64,000 nt of DNA, from contig CAKTQV010000003.1 of assembly GCA_934597255.1 (NCBI GenBank), positions 1-64,000 of the forward strand, read 5' to 3'. Shown here piece after piece: positions 1 through 7,717 of this stretch. Each line of letters starts with the position of its first letter. Position 1 is the stretch's first letter. This DNA comes from an uncultured Oscillospiraceae bacterium (GTDB lineage Bacteria; Bacillota; Clostridia; Oscillospirales; Oscillospiraceae). Made by a program: the position numbers and the translations under genes. The notes beneath the pieces are model-generated. The model saw nothing but the letters and a program-made list of their open reading frames with translations, was not told the origin of the DNA and did no database searches.

Positions 1-12
1 TGTTTCGTTCAT
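1..12 (-). CDS. Start of an unidentified gene running off the left edge
   Basis: Only four codons are visible on the minus strand (M-N-E-T). The ATG at 12..10 is preceded by a good SD, GGAGG (positions 25..21), eight bases upstream. That is the whole basis for calling a gene start. It follows the GNAT gene in the same direction but is separated from it by a terminator-like hairpin. Function cannot be judged. Confidence 0.5.
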
Positions 13-28
13 AGCGAACACCTCCTTC

Positions 29-74
29 AAAATAGAAATAGCCGCCTGATTTCTTTTGAAAACCAAGCGGCTAT
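29..74 (-). terminator. Intrinsic terminator after the GNAT gene
   Basis: Read on the minus strand, 74..38 folds into a stem of about 15 base pairs (ATAGCCGC pairs with GCGGCTAT, extended inward with two G-U pairs) and a short loop, followed by a U-rich stretch at 37..29. It sits 38 bases after the GNAT stop codon and before the next gene start. Confidence 0.7.
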
Positions 75-111
75 GTACGCTATATTCAGTTCGGTAAATC
101 GGAATTTGCGT

Positions 112-555
112 TTATTGTGTTACAGTAAACGGAGTCCATTCTATGTGGTTGTACTCCATCACATCTTCTGCTGCTCTCATTCCCAATTTCTCGTAAAATG
201 GAATAGCATTTTCGTTTGCAACTAGATATACAGCAATATCATTTTTGCCGCCTGCTAAAGAATGTGCTGTCTCCATCAATTCTGTACCGATCCCTTGGTG
301 TAAATAGTCTCTGTCTACACCTAAATCAGTTACATAAAGCCAATAGGCATAGTCGGTCAATCCAAATAGGACACCGACAATTTGATTATCCCTGTTTCTT
401 GCAACAAGACTGATTGATACATGATCAACCAGCTTTGCTATCCTTTCCTCGAACCGTTCCTTCGGATACTGCGACCCTAAATCCGTGCGCTTTAGAAATT
501 CAATATATTCTATTGAAGATATTCGCTCTTCCTTAATCTGTATGTCTTTGCACAT
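112..555 (-). CDS. GNAT-family N-acetyltransferase
   Basis: A 147-residue protein with the GNAT fold. The acetyl-CoA pyrophosphate loop is readable as DLGVDRDYLHQGIGTELM, and the C-terminal NENAIPFYEKLGM is the usual motif B. The acceptor substrate is unknown; single-domain GNATs act on small molecules, antibiotics or protein N-termini in the cytoplasm. The in-frame GTG at 570 is a poor start. The ATG at 555 has GGAGG (568..564) eight bases ahead, so I start there. The gene is clearly more AT-rich than the rest of the window, suggesting acquired DNA. It is monocistronic, bounded downstream by a hairpin at 38-74. Confidence 0.85.
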   Translation of the reverse strand: MCKDIQIKEERISSIEYIEFLKRTDLGSQYPKERFEERIAKLVDHVSISLVARNRDNQIVGVLFGLTDYAYWLYVTDLGVDRDYLHQGIGTELMETAHSLAGGKNDIAVYLVANENAIPFYEKLGMRAAEDVMEYNHIEWTPFTVTQ

Positions 556-656
556 AAGCACTTCCTCCACAAATCCCGATTTGCCAAACCCTTTTATTTA
601 ATTATGGCATAGTATTGTAAACAAATCCACCCACTTCGACAGCTCAAATCAACTTC

Positions 657-696
657 AGCCCTGTGCTGCGTATTGAACGCGGCACAGGGCTCTTTT
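657..696 (+). terminator. Orphan plus-strand intrinsic terminator
   Basis: AGCCCTGTGC (657-666) pairs with GCACAGGGCT (682-691), and the stem continues inward through GCG/CGC around a TATTGAA loop, followed by TCTTTT. The signal works for rightward transcription, but there is no rightward gene upstream in the window. Confidence 0.65.
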
Positions 697-810
697 CGGG
701 TTCCGGCGGTTTTGGGCGCCTTGTATGCAGGACGCACCTTTGCATTTCACGAAATTGGACGACAGCTAACCAAAACGCAAAAGGTCACACGAAGCCGCGC
801 ATCGGCTATC

Positions 811-860
811 AAGATCGAAAAAAAACAGGACTGCTGCAATAGGCAGCAATCCTGTTTTTT
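811..860 (-). terminator. Terminator of the large secreted-protein gene
   Basis: AACAGGA plus GCTGC (824-837) pairs with GCAGC and TCCTGTT (843-856) with one mismatch. On the minus strand it is followed by a run of eight U (823..816). It lies about 100 bases after the stop codon at 961. A T-run on the other side makes it nominally bidirectional. Confidence 0.8.
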
Positions 861-960
861 GTCAGCCGTCCCTGTCGGACAGATGCTCAAATCATCCGGT
901 GCTCAAAACCTTCTTATGAGCATCTGCCCCAGGGCGTTCTCTTTTGTTTGTATACGGTTT

Positions 961-3900
961 TCAGCCGACGTTGGCCGCGTACCAGGTGTCGTAATCGTCC
1001 GCGCCGAACACGCTGACGAACATCTCGAACGGGAACTGCGTCAGATCGTCGCCGTAGGAAACGGTGTCCAGCTCGCCGGCCGCCATCGTGCGCGCGCCGT
1101 CGTCAAAGCCGGAGCCGTCGCCCTCGCCGTCGTAAACAGCGATGTAGTCGCGCAGATACTGAACATACGCGTCAAACGCTTCCTTGTCGCTCATGGCGCC
1201 GGCCGCCGCGGGCTCGGCAGACGCGGGCTCGGCAGACGCAGGCTCGGCAGAGGCAGGCTCCGCGCTGGGCTCAGCGGAGGCCGCGCCGGCTTCCGCGGGA
1301 GAGACCGTAAAGCTGCCGTCCGCATTCTCGGTCACGGTGCCGATGACGCGGGAGCTGTCGTCCACGGTCAGACCGTCGACGGTGCACTCCTCGGTCACGG
1401 TCCAGACAGAGCCCTCGGTCAGCGTGATGTACGCCGCGCCGACGGCCTCGTCGCCGACCTCGCCGGAGGTGGCCAGGCTCGGATCGGCATAAACGACCGT
1501 GCCGGTCCACTCGGAGTTGACGAGCGTGGCGTTGACCGCGTTGGTGTTCTTCGGGCCGACGTAGAAGTCGCCGACCATCTCGCAGGTCTCATCCGACACG
1601 CCGGTGACATCCCACTTCGTGGCGGAGTTTTCGTTGACGAAGGTGACGTTGAGCTTGCCGCCGTTCTCCGCGGAGGCGATGAGGTTGTCAGCCGGAGTGT
1701 AGACTTCCTGCTCCTCGGCCGACAGGCTCTTCCACCAGTCGGACTCGGAACCGTAGTTGGTGTAGTTGTCGTTCGTCAGCAGGCAGGAATCGACGTTCAC
1801 GACCGCCGGCGAGCCGTCGGAGTAGATGACGGCGAACTTGTTGCCGCCGGAGTAGCCGGGGGTCTTGGAGCGGTCAAGGTACCACCAGGTGATGCCGCCC
1901 TCGTTGTAGTGGGGGTTGTTGGCCGGGTCAATGAAGATGTTCATGGAGGAACCGTAGTCATTGCCCTGGTTGACGATGTAGTCGTACAGCGCCGCGTCCG
2001 CGCGGGTGATGTAGTCGGCGTAGGTCTCGTCCGCGCCCTGCGGCTCGATGCCGGCCTGCTCGCCAAGCTGCTCGATGAACTCATCGGGAGAGCCGACGAC
2101 ATAGGCGTCTTCCTCGCCCTGCGCGTCGTAGCTGGCGGCGATGCGGCAGTTCTCGACCCACAGACCCGCGTCCTCGGTGTTGGTGTTGCCGGAAGCGCGG
2201 ACCTTCAGGCCCATGCAGCCCTGCAGGCGGCAGTTGAACGCATAGCCGTAGCCGGCCGAAGCGGAGCAGAGCGCCGCGTCAAGGTTGGAGGTGCAGTCGG
2301 AGTTGAACACATACACCCAGCTCTCGGAATAGCCGATGGTGTAAACGCCGGCGGAACGCAGACCGTAGCACTTGGTGACGACCTGGTTGGCGACGATGGT
2401 GCCGCCGCCCTTGTCGGTGGCGAGCGCCGTGCCGGCGTCCAGACCGGACACGATCACGGTCACGTCGTCCGGATGATCGGTCAGAACGAGCTCGTTGCTG
2501 CCGTCGGCCGCCTGGCCCATCGCGGCGAGGCTGCTGTCGGGGATCTCCGTGGCCTCGGGGTCGATGATGTTGACGGAGCCGTCCTCATTGATGAGGTTGG
2601 TGCCGTCGGTGTTGATGATAATCTGTCCTCCCTGGGAGACATAGGGGCCGTGGCCGCCGGAGGAGCAGGCAAAGATGTCGCCGCCCTGCAGGATGGCCAG
2701 ACCGCGCCCCGTGGCGTAGATGGAGTTGTTGGTGCCGAGGATGCGGGCGTTGTTCAGGCGCAGGATCGCGGTGTCATAGTGGATGTCGCTGACCGGGATC
2801 TTGCCCTCGGTGCCGCCGTCCACATGGACCTGGGAGCCGACGCCGTAGAAGTTGCCGGATTCGGAGGGGCCGCGGCCGCTGGTGTAGCAGTACACGGTAA
2901 GATCGTCGATCGTGTATTCGCCCTCGCCCTGCGTGAACACGGCGGCGTGGTCGACGTTGTCGGCGGAATAGACGGTCTGGCCGTCAAGCAGGCCGCCGTC
3001 CGCTTCGCCGGAAGGCTCGCCGGACGTTTCACCGGACGCCTCGCCGGAGGGCTCGGCGGAAGCCGCCGTCTCATCGGCAAGCTTGTACAGATAGGTGCAG
3101 AACATGGCCACGACGCCGCGGGACGGGCCGGAGGTTATGTTGGCATAGTAGTTGTGCAGACGGATGACGTCGTAATCCTCGCCGTAGACCCAGCCCTTGT
3201 TTTCAAACATGTAGTTGATGATCTCGGCCTTGGTGGAAAACTCGGTCTCGGCCGCCTGCGAGGAATAGACCTCCTCATACAGTTCGCCGTCAAGGACATA
3301 GTAAACGCCGGTGGACACGCCCAGCGCGTGGACATAGTCGGTGACCTTCGTTTCAAACGACTGGATGAGATACAGGTCCTCGGGCAGCGCCGTTCCGGGC
3401 GCGACCGCGCCGTCGTCGATGTCGATGTAGGCATAGGACGGGCCCGCCGCAAAGCTGCGCGACTCGGTCTCGTCGGCAGCGAGAGGCTCAAACTCCGCGC
3501 TGATCGACTCGGAGTCGGCGGAGAATTTGTAATCGATCACATATTCCTGCGTCATCTCGTCGAACGTCGTGGTCTTGCCGTCCACCGTGACGGAGGCGAT
3601 CTTGTAGTTCTCCGCGCTCGTCACCGTCAGCTGCGTGCCGAGCCCGGCGATCTCCGCGGGCAGATAGTAGGTGCCGGCCGGGGTGATGTAGCCGTTTTCA
3701 CCGGCGCTGACCGTAAACTTCGCCAGACCGTCGATGCTCTCGACGTCCTTGCCGTTGAGCGCCGCCGCGTCCGCCGCGGGGGAGCCGGCCGCCGTGATGA
3801 CATAGCCGGAGCAGCTCAGCCAAGGATCGTCCGAAACACCGACCGTGCCGGGAATGACCCAGGCGACGGTGTCGTTGAAGTCATGGATGGCGGACGAGGC

Positions 3901-4260
3901 GATGAAGCCCAGCTCCTCCGGGAACAGGACCCAGGAGCCGTTGAGCTTGTTGTTGGACATGACGGCGTTGCCGTTGCCCAGCGCGTCGACCTTCTTCTCG
4001 CCGATCAGGCCTGGTAGAAGCACGACCATCTCGCTCTTGACGGTCTGCGGGCTCTGGATGACCGTGAGAACGCCGTCGTCCTCGGTGTACATCCAGCCGG
4101 CGATCTCGCCGGTGATGGACGCGCCCTCGACCGTGACGGATTCGGGTCTGTCCGCTTCGTCGGAGGCCTCGGCCGAGGCTTCCCCGGACGCGGCCAGCGC
4201 GCACACGCTGAGCATAAACATCATGCACAGCAAGAGCGCAAGAACAGCAAGTTTTTTCAA
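961..4260 (-). CDS. Large secreted surface protein with LRR-like and beta-helix-like regions
   Basis: A 1099-residue exported protein. I start at TTG 4260: AAGGAGG lies about eight bases upstream, and translation from there gives a clean signal peptide (KKLAVLALLLCMMFMLSV, ending CALA-A). Frames further upstream add an unlikely extension. After the signal come Ser-Glu/Ala-rich linkers and an LRR_5-like stretch. A long central region is rich in short beta-strand repeats with Asn/Gly turns (roughly 400-900), resembling right-handed beta-helix adhesins. A low-complexity SAEPA linker and a short acidic C-terminal domain follow. No LPXTG sorting signal is visible. It resembles the protein at 16947-19487 in composition and layout. 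Cell-surface or secreted adhesin-like role is inferred; no catalytic motif was seen. Confidence 0.75.
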   Translation of the reverse strand: MKKLAVLALLLCMMFMLSVCALAASGEASAEASDEADRPESVTVEGASITGEIAGWMYTEDDGVLTVIQSPQTVKSEMVVLLPGLIGEKKVDALGNGNAVMSNNKLNGSWVLFPEELGFIASSAIHDFNDTVAWVIPGTVGVSDDPWLSCSGYVITAAGSPAADAAALNGKDVESIDGLAKFTVSAGENGYITPAGTYYLPAEIAGLGTQLTVTSAENYKIASVTVDGKTTTFDEMTQEYVIDYKFSADSESISAEFEPLAADETESRSFAAGPSYAYIDIDDGAVAPGTALPEDLYLIQSFETKVTDYVHALGVSTGVYYVLDGELYEEVYSSQAAETEFSTKAEIINYMFENKGWVYGEDYDVIRLHNYYANITSGPSRGVVAMFCTYLYKLADETAASAEPSGEASGETSGEPSGEADGGLLDGQTVYSADNVDHAAVFTQGEGEYTIDDLTVYCYTSGRGPSESGNFYGVGSQVHVDGGTEGKIPVSDIHYDTAILRLNNARILGTNNSIYATGRGLAILQGGDIFACSSGGHGPYVSQGGQIIINTDGTNLINEDGSVNIIDPEATEIPDSSLAAMGQAADGSNELVLTDHPDDVTVIVSGLDAGTALATDKGGGTIVANQVVTKCYGLRSAGVYTIGYSESWVYVFNSDCTSNLDAALCSASAGYGYAFNCRLQGCMGLKVRASGNTNTEDAGLWVENCRIAASYDAQGEEDAYVVGSPDEFIEQLGEQAGIEPQGADETYADYITRADAALYDYIVNQGNDYGSSMNIFIDPANNPHYNEGGITWWYLDRSKTPGYSGGNKFAVIYSDGSPAVVNVDSCLLTNDNYTNYGSESDWWKSLSAEEQEVYTPADNLIASAENGGKLNVTFVNENSATKWDVTGVSDETCEMVGDFYVGPKNTNAVNATLVNSEWTGTVVYADPSLATSGEVGDEAVGAAYITLTEGSVWTVTEECTVDGLTVDDSSRVIGTVTENADGSFTVSPAEAGAASAEPSAEPASAEPASAEPASAEPAAAGAMSDKEAFDAYVQYLRDYIAVYDGEGDGSGFDDGARTMAAGELDTVSYGDDLTQFPFEMFVSVFGADDYDTWYAANVG
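1211..1255. repeat. Three tandem 15-bp repeats in the secreted-protein gene
   Basis: Units at 1211-1225, 1226-1240 and 1241-1255 are nearly identical (GGCTCGGCAGACGCG, with one or two changes) and a degenerate copy follows. They encode a repeated Ala-Ser-Ala-Glu-Pro linker near the C-terminus. Unit length is a multiple of three, so copy-number change would alter linker length without breaking the frame. Confidence 0.9.
3005..3064. repeat. Five tandem 12-bp repeats in the secreted-protein gene
   Basis: Units at 3005, 3017, 3029, 3041 and 3053 follow the pattern TCGCCGGAAGGC with a few substitutions. They encode a Gly-Glu-(Pro/Ala/Thr)-Ser type linker between the N-terminal and beta-helix-like regions. 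The frame is preserved. Confidence 0.85.
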
Positions 4261-4316
4261 AATCCGTTCCTCCTTAAAATAATGTACAGAATTTTGCATT
4301 TTTCTCATTTCATACC

Positions 4317-4331
4317 TTGGTATTATACCAA
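4317..4331. promoter_or_regulatory. Perfect 7-1-7 palindrome over the -10 of the secreted-protein gene
   Basis: TTGGTATTATACCAA is a perfect dyad. Read on the minus strand it contains TATAAT (4327..4322), placed as the -10 for the gene starting at 4260. No good -35 lies 17 bases upstream. This fits a regulated promoter whose -10 is covered by a repressor or needs an activator. The cognate regulator is not identifiable. Confidence 0.55.
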
Positions 4332-4408
4332 CTTTGTTGGGCTAACAGGTTACAGCGCGGAAAAAAAAGGATTACATTCCAGTAACCATTCCCCCGCCGC
4401 CGCCGTCG

Positions 4409-4437
4409 TTGACATTTAATTGTATGCGTGGTAGCAT
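4409..4437 (+). promoter_or_regulatory. Sigma-A promoter for the DUF6056-like membrane protein
   Basis: TTGACA (4409-4414), 17-base spacer, TAGCAT (4432-4437). The expected start site is about 30 bases ahead of the chosen ATG at 4475. Confidence 0.65.
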
Positions 4438-4474
4438 GACCTTACTTCATCTTCCCGCGGGAGGTCATTTCTGC

Positions 4475-6001
4475 ATGGACGCCATCGCCGCCTTTTCCCG
4501 AAAAAAATTTCTCTGGCTGCTTTTCCTCGCGTCGGCCGTTTTTGCCGCCGTTCTGATGCTCTGCAGCCCGATGTTCACGGACGACTACGATTTTGCCAGC
4601 CGTCATTTTTCGTCTTTTTCCGAGATCCTTCACTACTGCCTGCACTACGGAAACGGACGGCTGATCGGCAACGTGGGCGCGGCGCTGTTCGCCGCGAGCG
4701 TCCCCGTCCGCACGGTCGTGCGCGCGCTTCTGCTCGCAGGGCTCGTCGTGCTGCTGCCGATGACCGTTCAGGCCCGGCGCAAAACGAGCTGGCTTCTCTC
4801 CTTCCTGCTGGTGTTCGGCGTCGCGCCAACCATGTTCGCCGAGGTCTATTCCTGGGCCAGCGGGTTTCAGAACTACGTCCCGCCGGTGTTTCTGCTGACG
4901 CTGTGCGTGCTGCTGTGGCAGAGCGCGGACCGCGGGCGCTGCCCGCTGTGGCCGCGGTGCGCGGCCGTATTCCTGCTGGCGCTGGCCGGACAGCTCTATG
5001 TGGAGCTGGACACCATCGTCTGCTGTCTCGCCGCGCTCGCCGCGCTTATCCTGTCCCGCCGGCACAGCGCCGCGCGGAAAGCCGTTTCCTCGCTGTGGCT
5101 GGCCGGAACGCTGGCCGGCGGCGCCGTGATGCTCGCCATCCCGCGGCTTTTTGAGCGGGAATACCAGCTCATCGCGTTTTACCGCCATGTGTATCTTTCG
5201 AGCTTCCGCGAGATGCTCGACTCCGTCTGGACGAACGGGCTGAAGCTCATCGGCTTTTTCTCCGGCGCCTGCTTCCTGTGCGCCGCGATGGGTCTGGCCG
5301 TGTTCCTGCTGCTGGGAAAAACGCGCGGCGCGTGGCGGCGTCCCGGCGCGTGGCGCGCCTGCCGCGCCGTTTCGCTGGCGCTGCCGCTGTATTCGCTGAT
5401 CTTCCGCGCCTTCTTCAGCGGCGGCCGCTTCGTATGGCTCCCGGCGCTGCCGAAGCTTCTGTTCGCGCTGCTGTGCATCGGCTTCCTGTTCGTATTCATC
5501 TGCGCCGCGGCCCACGCCGGCGACCGCACGCTGCTCGTGCGCGTGTGCGTGCTTCTGGGGCTGGCCGTATGCTCCATCGGGCCGATGCTGGTGGTCTATC
5601 CCGCGCCGGAGCGCAGCGTGTATCTTTGCTACGTTCTGCTTTCGTGCGCGGCGCTGGCCGTCTTTGAGTTCCTTCTGCCGTCGATGAGCGCGGCCGGGCA
5701 GAAGCCGGCCCGGCTCGGCGCGTGTCTCGCCGCCGGGATATTGAGTCTGCTGCTCCTGCTGCAATTTGCCGCCGTCGCCTATACCGACCGGCTCAACACC
5801 GAATACATCGAGCGCCAGCTTGCCGCCGGCAGCACCCAGATCGCGCTGATCACGCCGCCGTCGGACTACGTTTACCGCAACACCTCCAGCTACGTCGGCC
5901 ACTACTACTATCTTCAGGAGCCGAACGACGTGCAGTTCACCTTCACCGACTACGCAAGCTGGTCGGCCGCCCGCTCACTCGAGCAGCAGGCCGGCAGCTG
6001 A
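4475..6001 (+). CDS. Polytopic membrane protein, DUF6056-like (GT-C-type fold suspected)
   Basis: A 508-residue protein with ten or more hydrophobic segments. The N-terminal pattern is one transmembrane helix, then an extracytoplasmic FTDDYDFASRHFSS motif and a GNGRL motif. This matches DUF6056 proteins, which resemble GT-C glycosyltransferases where an Asp pair after the first helix binds the polyprenyl-linked donor. I start at ATG 4475 because GGGAGG lies ten bases upstream; the longer frame from 4409 overlaps the promoter. The gene is followed by a terminator. The convergent GT2 gene at 6074-7030 is a plausible partner that could make a polyprenyl-phosphate sugar for a GT-C enzyme, but they are not co-transcribed. 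Substrate unknown. Confidence 0.7.
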   Translation: MDAIAAFSRKKFLWLLFLASAVFAAVLMLCSPMFTDDYDFASRHFSSFSEILHYCLHYGNGRLIGNVGAALFAASVPVRTVVRALLLAGLVVLLPMTVQARRKTSWLLSFLLVFGVAPTMFAEVYSWASGFQNYVPPVFLLTLCVLLWQSADRGRCPLWPRCAAVFLLALAGQLYVELDTIVCCLAALAALILSRRHSAARKAVSSLWLAGTLAGGAVMLAIPRLFEREYQLIAFYRHVYLSSFREMLDSVWTNGLKLIGFFSGACFLCAAMGLAVFLLLGKTRGAWRRPGAWRACRAVSLALPLYSLIFRAFFSGGRFVWLPALPKLLFALLCIGFLFVFICAAAHAGDRTLLVRVCVLLGLAVCSIGPMLVVYPAPERSVYLCYVLLSCAALAVFEFLLPSMSAAGQKPARLGACLAAGILSLLLLLQFAAVAYTDRLNTEYIERQLAAGSTQIALITPPSDYVYRNTSSYVGHYYYLQEPNDVQFTFTDYASWSAARSLEQQAGS

Positions 6002-6014
6002 GCCGCAAAGCCAT

Positions 6015-6054
6015 AAAAAACGCCGCCGCGTCCGGGACGCGGCGGTGTTTTCTA
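6015..6054. terminator. Bidirectional terminator between convergent genes
   Basis: AAAACGCCGCCGCGTCC pairs with GACGCGGCGGTGTTTT (6017-6052), with an A-run on the left and a T-run on the right. It serves the membrane-protein gene ending at 6001 and the GT2 gene ending at 6074. Confidence 0.85.
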
Positions 6055-6073
6055 TTAGAAGCTATCGTCCGTT

Positions 6074-7030
6074 TTATTCCCGGCCGCTCCGGCGATCCGG
6101 CAGAGCCGTCGTTTCGGCCACGATGTAGCGCGGACGCGCCTTGACCTCCTCGTATATCTTGCCGACATACACGCCGAGGATGCCGAGGCTTACCATCATG
6201 ATCGAGCCGATGATGAGGTCGATCAGAATGACGGTGGTGAAGCCGCCGAGCGCCCGCCCGGAGAAATACTGGACAAGGCAGATAACGCCCAGCACCAACG
6301 CGAGCAGCAAAAACAGCGTACCGAGGATGAGGATGAACAGCAGCGGCTTTGTCGTGAACGAGGTGATGTTATCCACGGCGTAGCGGATGAGGGAAAGACG
6401 GCTCCATTTGCTCTGCCCCGCCGTGCGCGGCTGCACGTCGAATTCGACCAGCGCCGTCCGGTAGCCGACCCACGCCGAGAGCGCGCGGAAAAAGGTGTTG
6501 CGCTCCGGAAGCTGCAAAATGGAGTCCACCGCACGGCGGTCAAGCAGCTTAAAGTCCGAGGCGCGGGACATATCGCTTTTCGTCGCGGAGCTCATCATCC
6601 CATAGAACAGCTTCGTCATCGCCTTGTACAGCAGTCCCTCGCGGCCGCGGCTTTTCTTCACGCCCTCGACCACCTCCGCACCGTTGAGCCACAGGCGGTA
6701 CATCTGCACGAGCGTCTCCGGCGGATGCTGCAGATCGCAGTCCATCACGGCGCAGCAGTCGCCCGCCGCTGCCTCCAGCCCGGCGAATATGGCCGCTTCC
6801 TTGCCGAAGTTGCGCGAAAAGCGCACCCCGTGCACGCGGCCGGAGCTGTCCGCCAGAGCGCATATGCGCTCCCAGCTGTCGTCCTTCGACCCGTCGTCCA
6901 CAAAGTAGATCGCCGCGTCGACCCCCTCGCGGTCGGTCACGGCAAAGATCGCCTCGGCCGCCGTGTTCACATTCCCGCCCTCGTTATAGGCCGGGATCAC
7001 AATGGACAGCGTCTCTCTTTTTTCGCTCAT
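6074..7030 (-). CDS. Family 2 glycosyltransferase, polyprenyl-phosphate sugar synthase type
   Basis: A 318-residue GT-A fold enzyme of the DPM1/GtrB/YkcC type, transferring a nucleotide sugar to undecaprenyl phosphate at the inner face of the membrane. IVIPAYNEGGN near residues 9-19 is the nucleotide-binding start. VMDCDLQHPPE carries the DXD metal motif. QSKWSRLSLIRYAVDN precedes two C-terminal transmembrane helices (about 225-290). The start ATG at 7030 has AAGGAG five to six bases upstream. It follows the plsY-like gene by 24 bases and is probably the last gene of that operon. Donor sugar cannot be told. Confidence 0.88.
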   Translation of the reverse strand: MSEKRETLSIVIPAYNEGGNVNTAAEAIFAVTDREGVDAAIYFVDDGSKDDSWERICALADSSGRVHGVRFSRNFGKEAAIFAGLEAAAGDCCAVMDCDLQHPPETLVQMYRLWLNGAEVVEGVKKSRGREGLLYKAMTKLFYGMMSSATKSDMSRASDFKLLDRRAVDSILQLPERNTFFRALSAWVGYRTALVEFDVQPRTAGQSKWSRLSLIRYAVDNITSFTTKPLLFILILGTLFLLLALVLGVICLVQYFSGRALGGFTTVILIDLIIGSIMMVSLGILGVYVGKIYEEVKARPRYIVAETTALPDRRSGRE

Positions 7031-7054
7031 GAATGCTCCTTCCCGGCGGCCGTA

Positions 7055-7717
7055 TCAAAAGCCGTCGTTCTTCATGCGGTCGTTGGCCTGCTGTCCCAGA
7101 CGCACGCGCGGCTCCGTTCCGTCAGCAATGCGGCGGATGGCCGCGCGCTGCCGGAACGCGACCACACAGGCCGCCAGCAGCGCCAGAAGCCCGGCCTGGC
7201 CGCAAAGCTGCTCCGCAGGCACAAAGCACCAGCACAAAATCGGCCCCGCCGCGCACAGCACCAGCCCCGCCAGACTCACCATGCGGGAAAGCACCAGCGT
7301 TACGCCGTAGAACACACAGGCGATCAGCCCGATCCGCCAGTCCGTCAGCCACAGCGCGGCCGCGCAGCAGGTCACGCCCATGTTTCCCTTGAAGCGGTAG
7401 CGCCACGGAAAGCAGTCGCCCAGCACCGTGCAGAAGCCGGCGAACAGGATGCCGATCTTCGGGTAGCCGGTGCCCGGTATGCTCATCAGAAGCATGCCCA
7501 GCAGCCCCGGTATCAGCGTTTTCGCCGCGTCCACGCCGATGACCGCCGCGCCCATTTTGGTTCCGAACACCTGCATGAAGTTGGCGAGACTGGCGTTGCG
7601 GCTGCCCAGCCGGCGGATATCCTTTTTGAACACGCGGCGCGAAAGAAGCACCGAGCCGTTGATCCCGCCGAACAGGTAAGCGACAACGGCGATCAAAGAC
7701 AGCAAAACGGGCGTCAT
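7055..7717 (-). CDS. plsY: PlsY-like acyl-phosphate:glycerol-3-phosphate acyltransferase, motif-divergent
   Basis: A 220-residue polytopic membrane protein starting with AYLFGGINGSVLLSR, the PlsY N-terminal helix motif, and ending with RQRAAIRRIADGTEPR, the usual PlsY tail. PlsY adds an acyl group from acyl-phosphate to glycerol-3-phosphate, the first step of phospholipid synthesis. The gene overlaps der by four bases, the standard Clostridia arrangement. The three family motifs differ from the norm: GSGNxGATN reads GSRNASLAN, the HxFP segment reads GDCFPWRY, and FKGGKGVAT reads FKGNMGVTC. It may be a lineage-specific PlsY or a paralogue with altered activity. gpsA, often next, is absent. Confidence 0.75.
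   Translation of the reverse strand: MTPVLLSLIAVVAYLFGGINGSVLLSRRVFKKDIRRLGSRNASLANFMQVFGTKMGAAVIGVDAAKTLIPGLLGMLLMSIPGTGYPKIGILFAGFCTVLGDCFPWRYRFKGNMGVTCCAAALWLTDWRIGLIACVFYGVTLVLSRMVSLAGLVLCAAGPILCWCFVPAEQLCGQAGLLALLAACVVAFRQRAAIRRIADGTEPRVRLGQQANDRMKNDGF

Larger units (their letters stand above)
556..960. other. Intergenic stretch of about 400 bases between the GNAT gene and the large secreted protein gene
   Basis: No convincing gene on either strand; the long plus-strand frame beginning here is an antisense shadow of the secreted-protein gene. It holds a plus-strand terminator (657-696) with no gene feeding it, the minus-strand terminator of the secreted-protein gene (811-860), and an inverted repeat (CAGATGCTCA at 880-889 against TGAGCATCTG at 917-926) in that gene's 3' untranslated region. 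Base composition changes from AT-rich to GC-rich near 650. Confidence 0.6.

Noticed and set aside
673..4017. A 1114-residue plus-strand reading frame
   Set aside because: It is antisense to the secreted-protein gene, has no SD or signal, and its Val/Gly/Arg-rich composition is the typical shadow of a high-GC gene.
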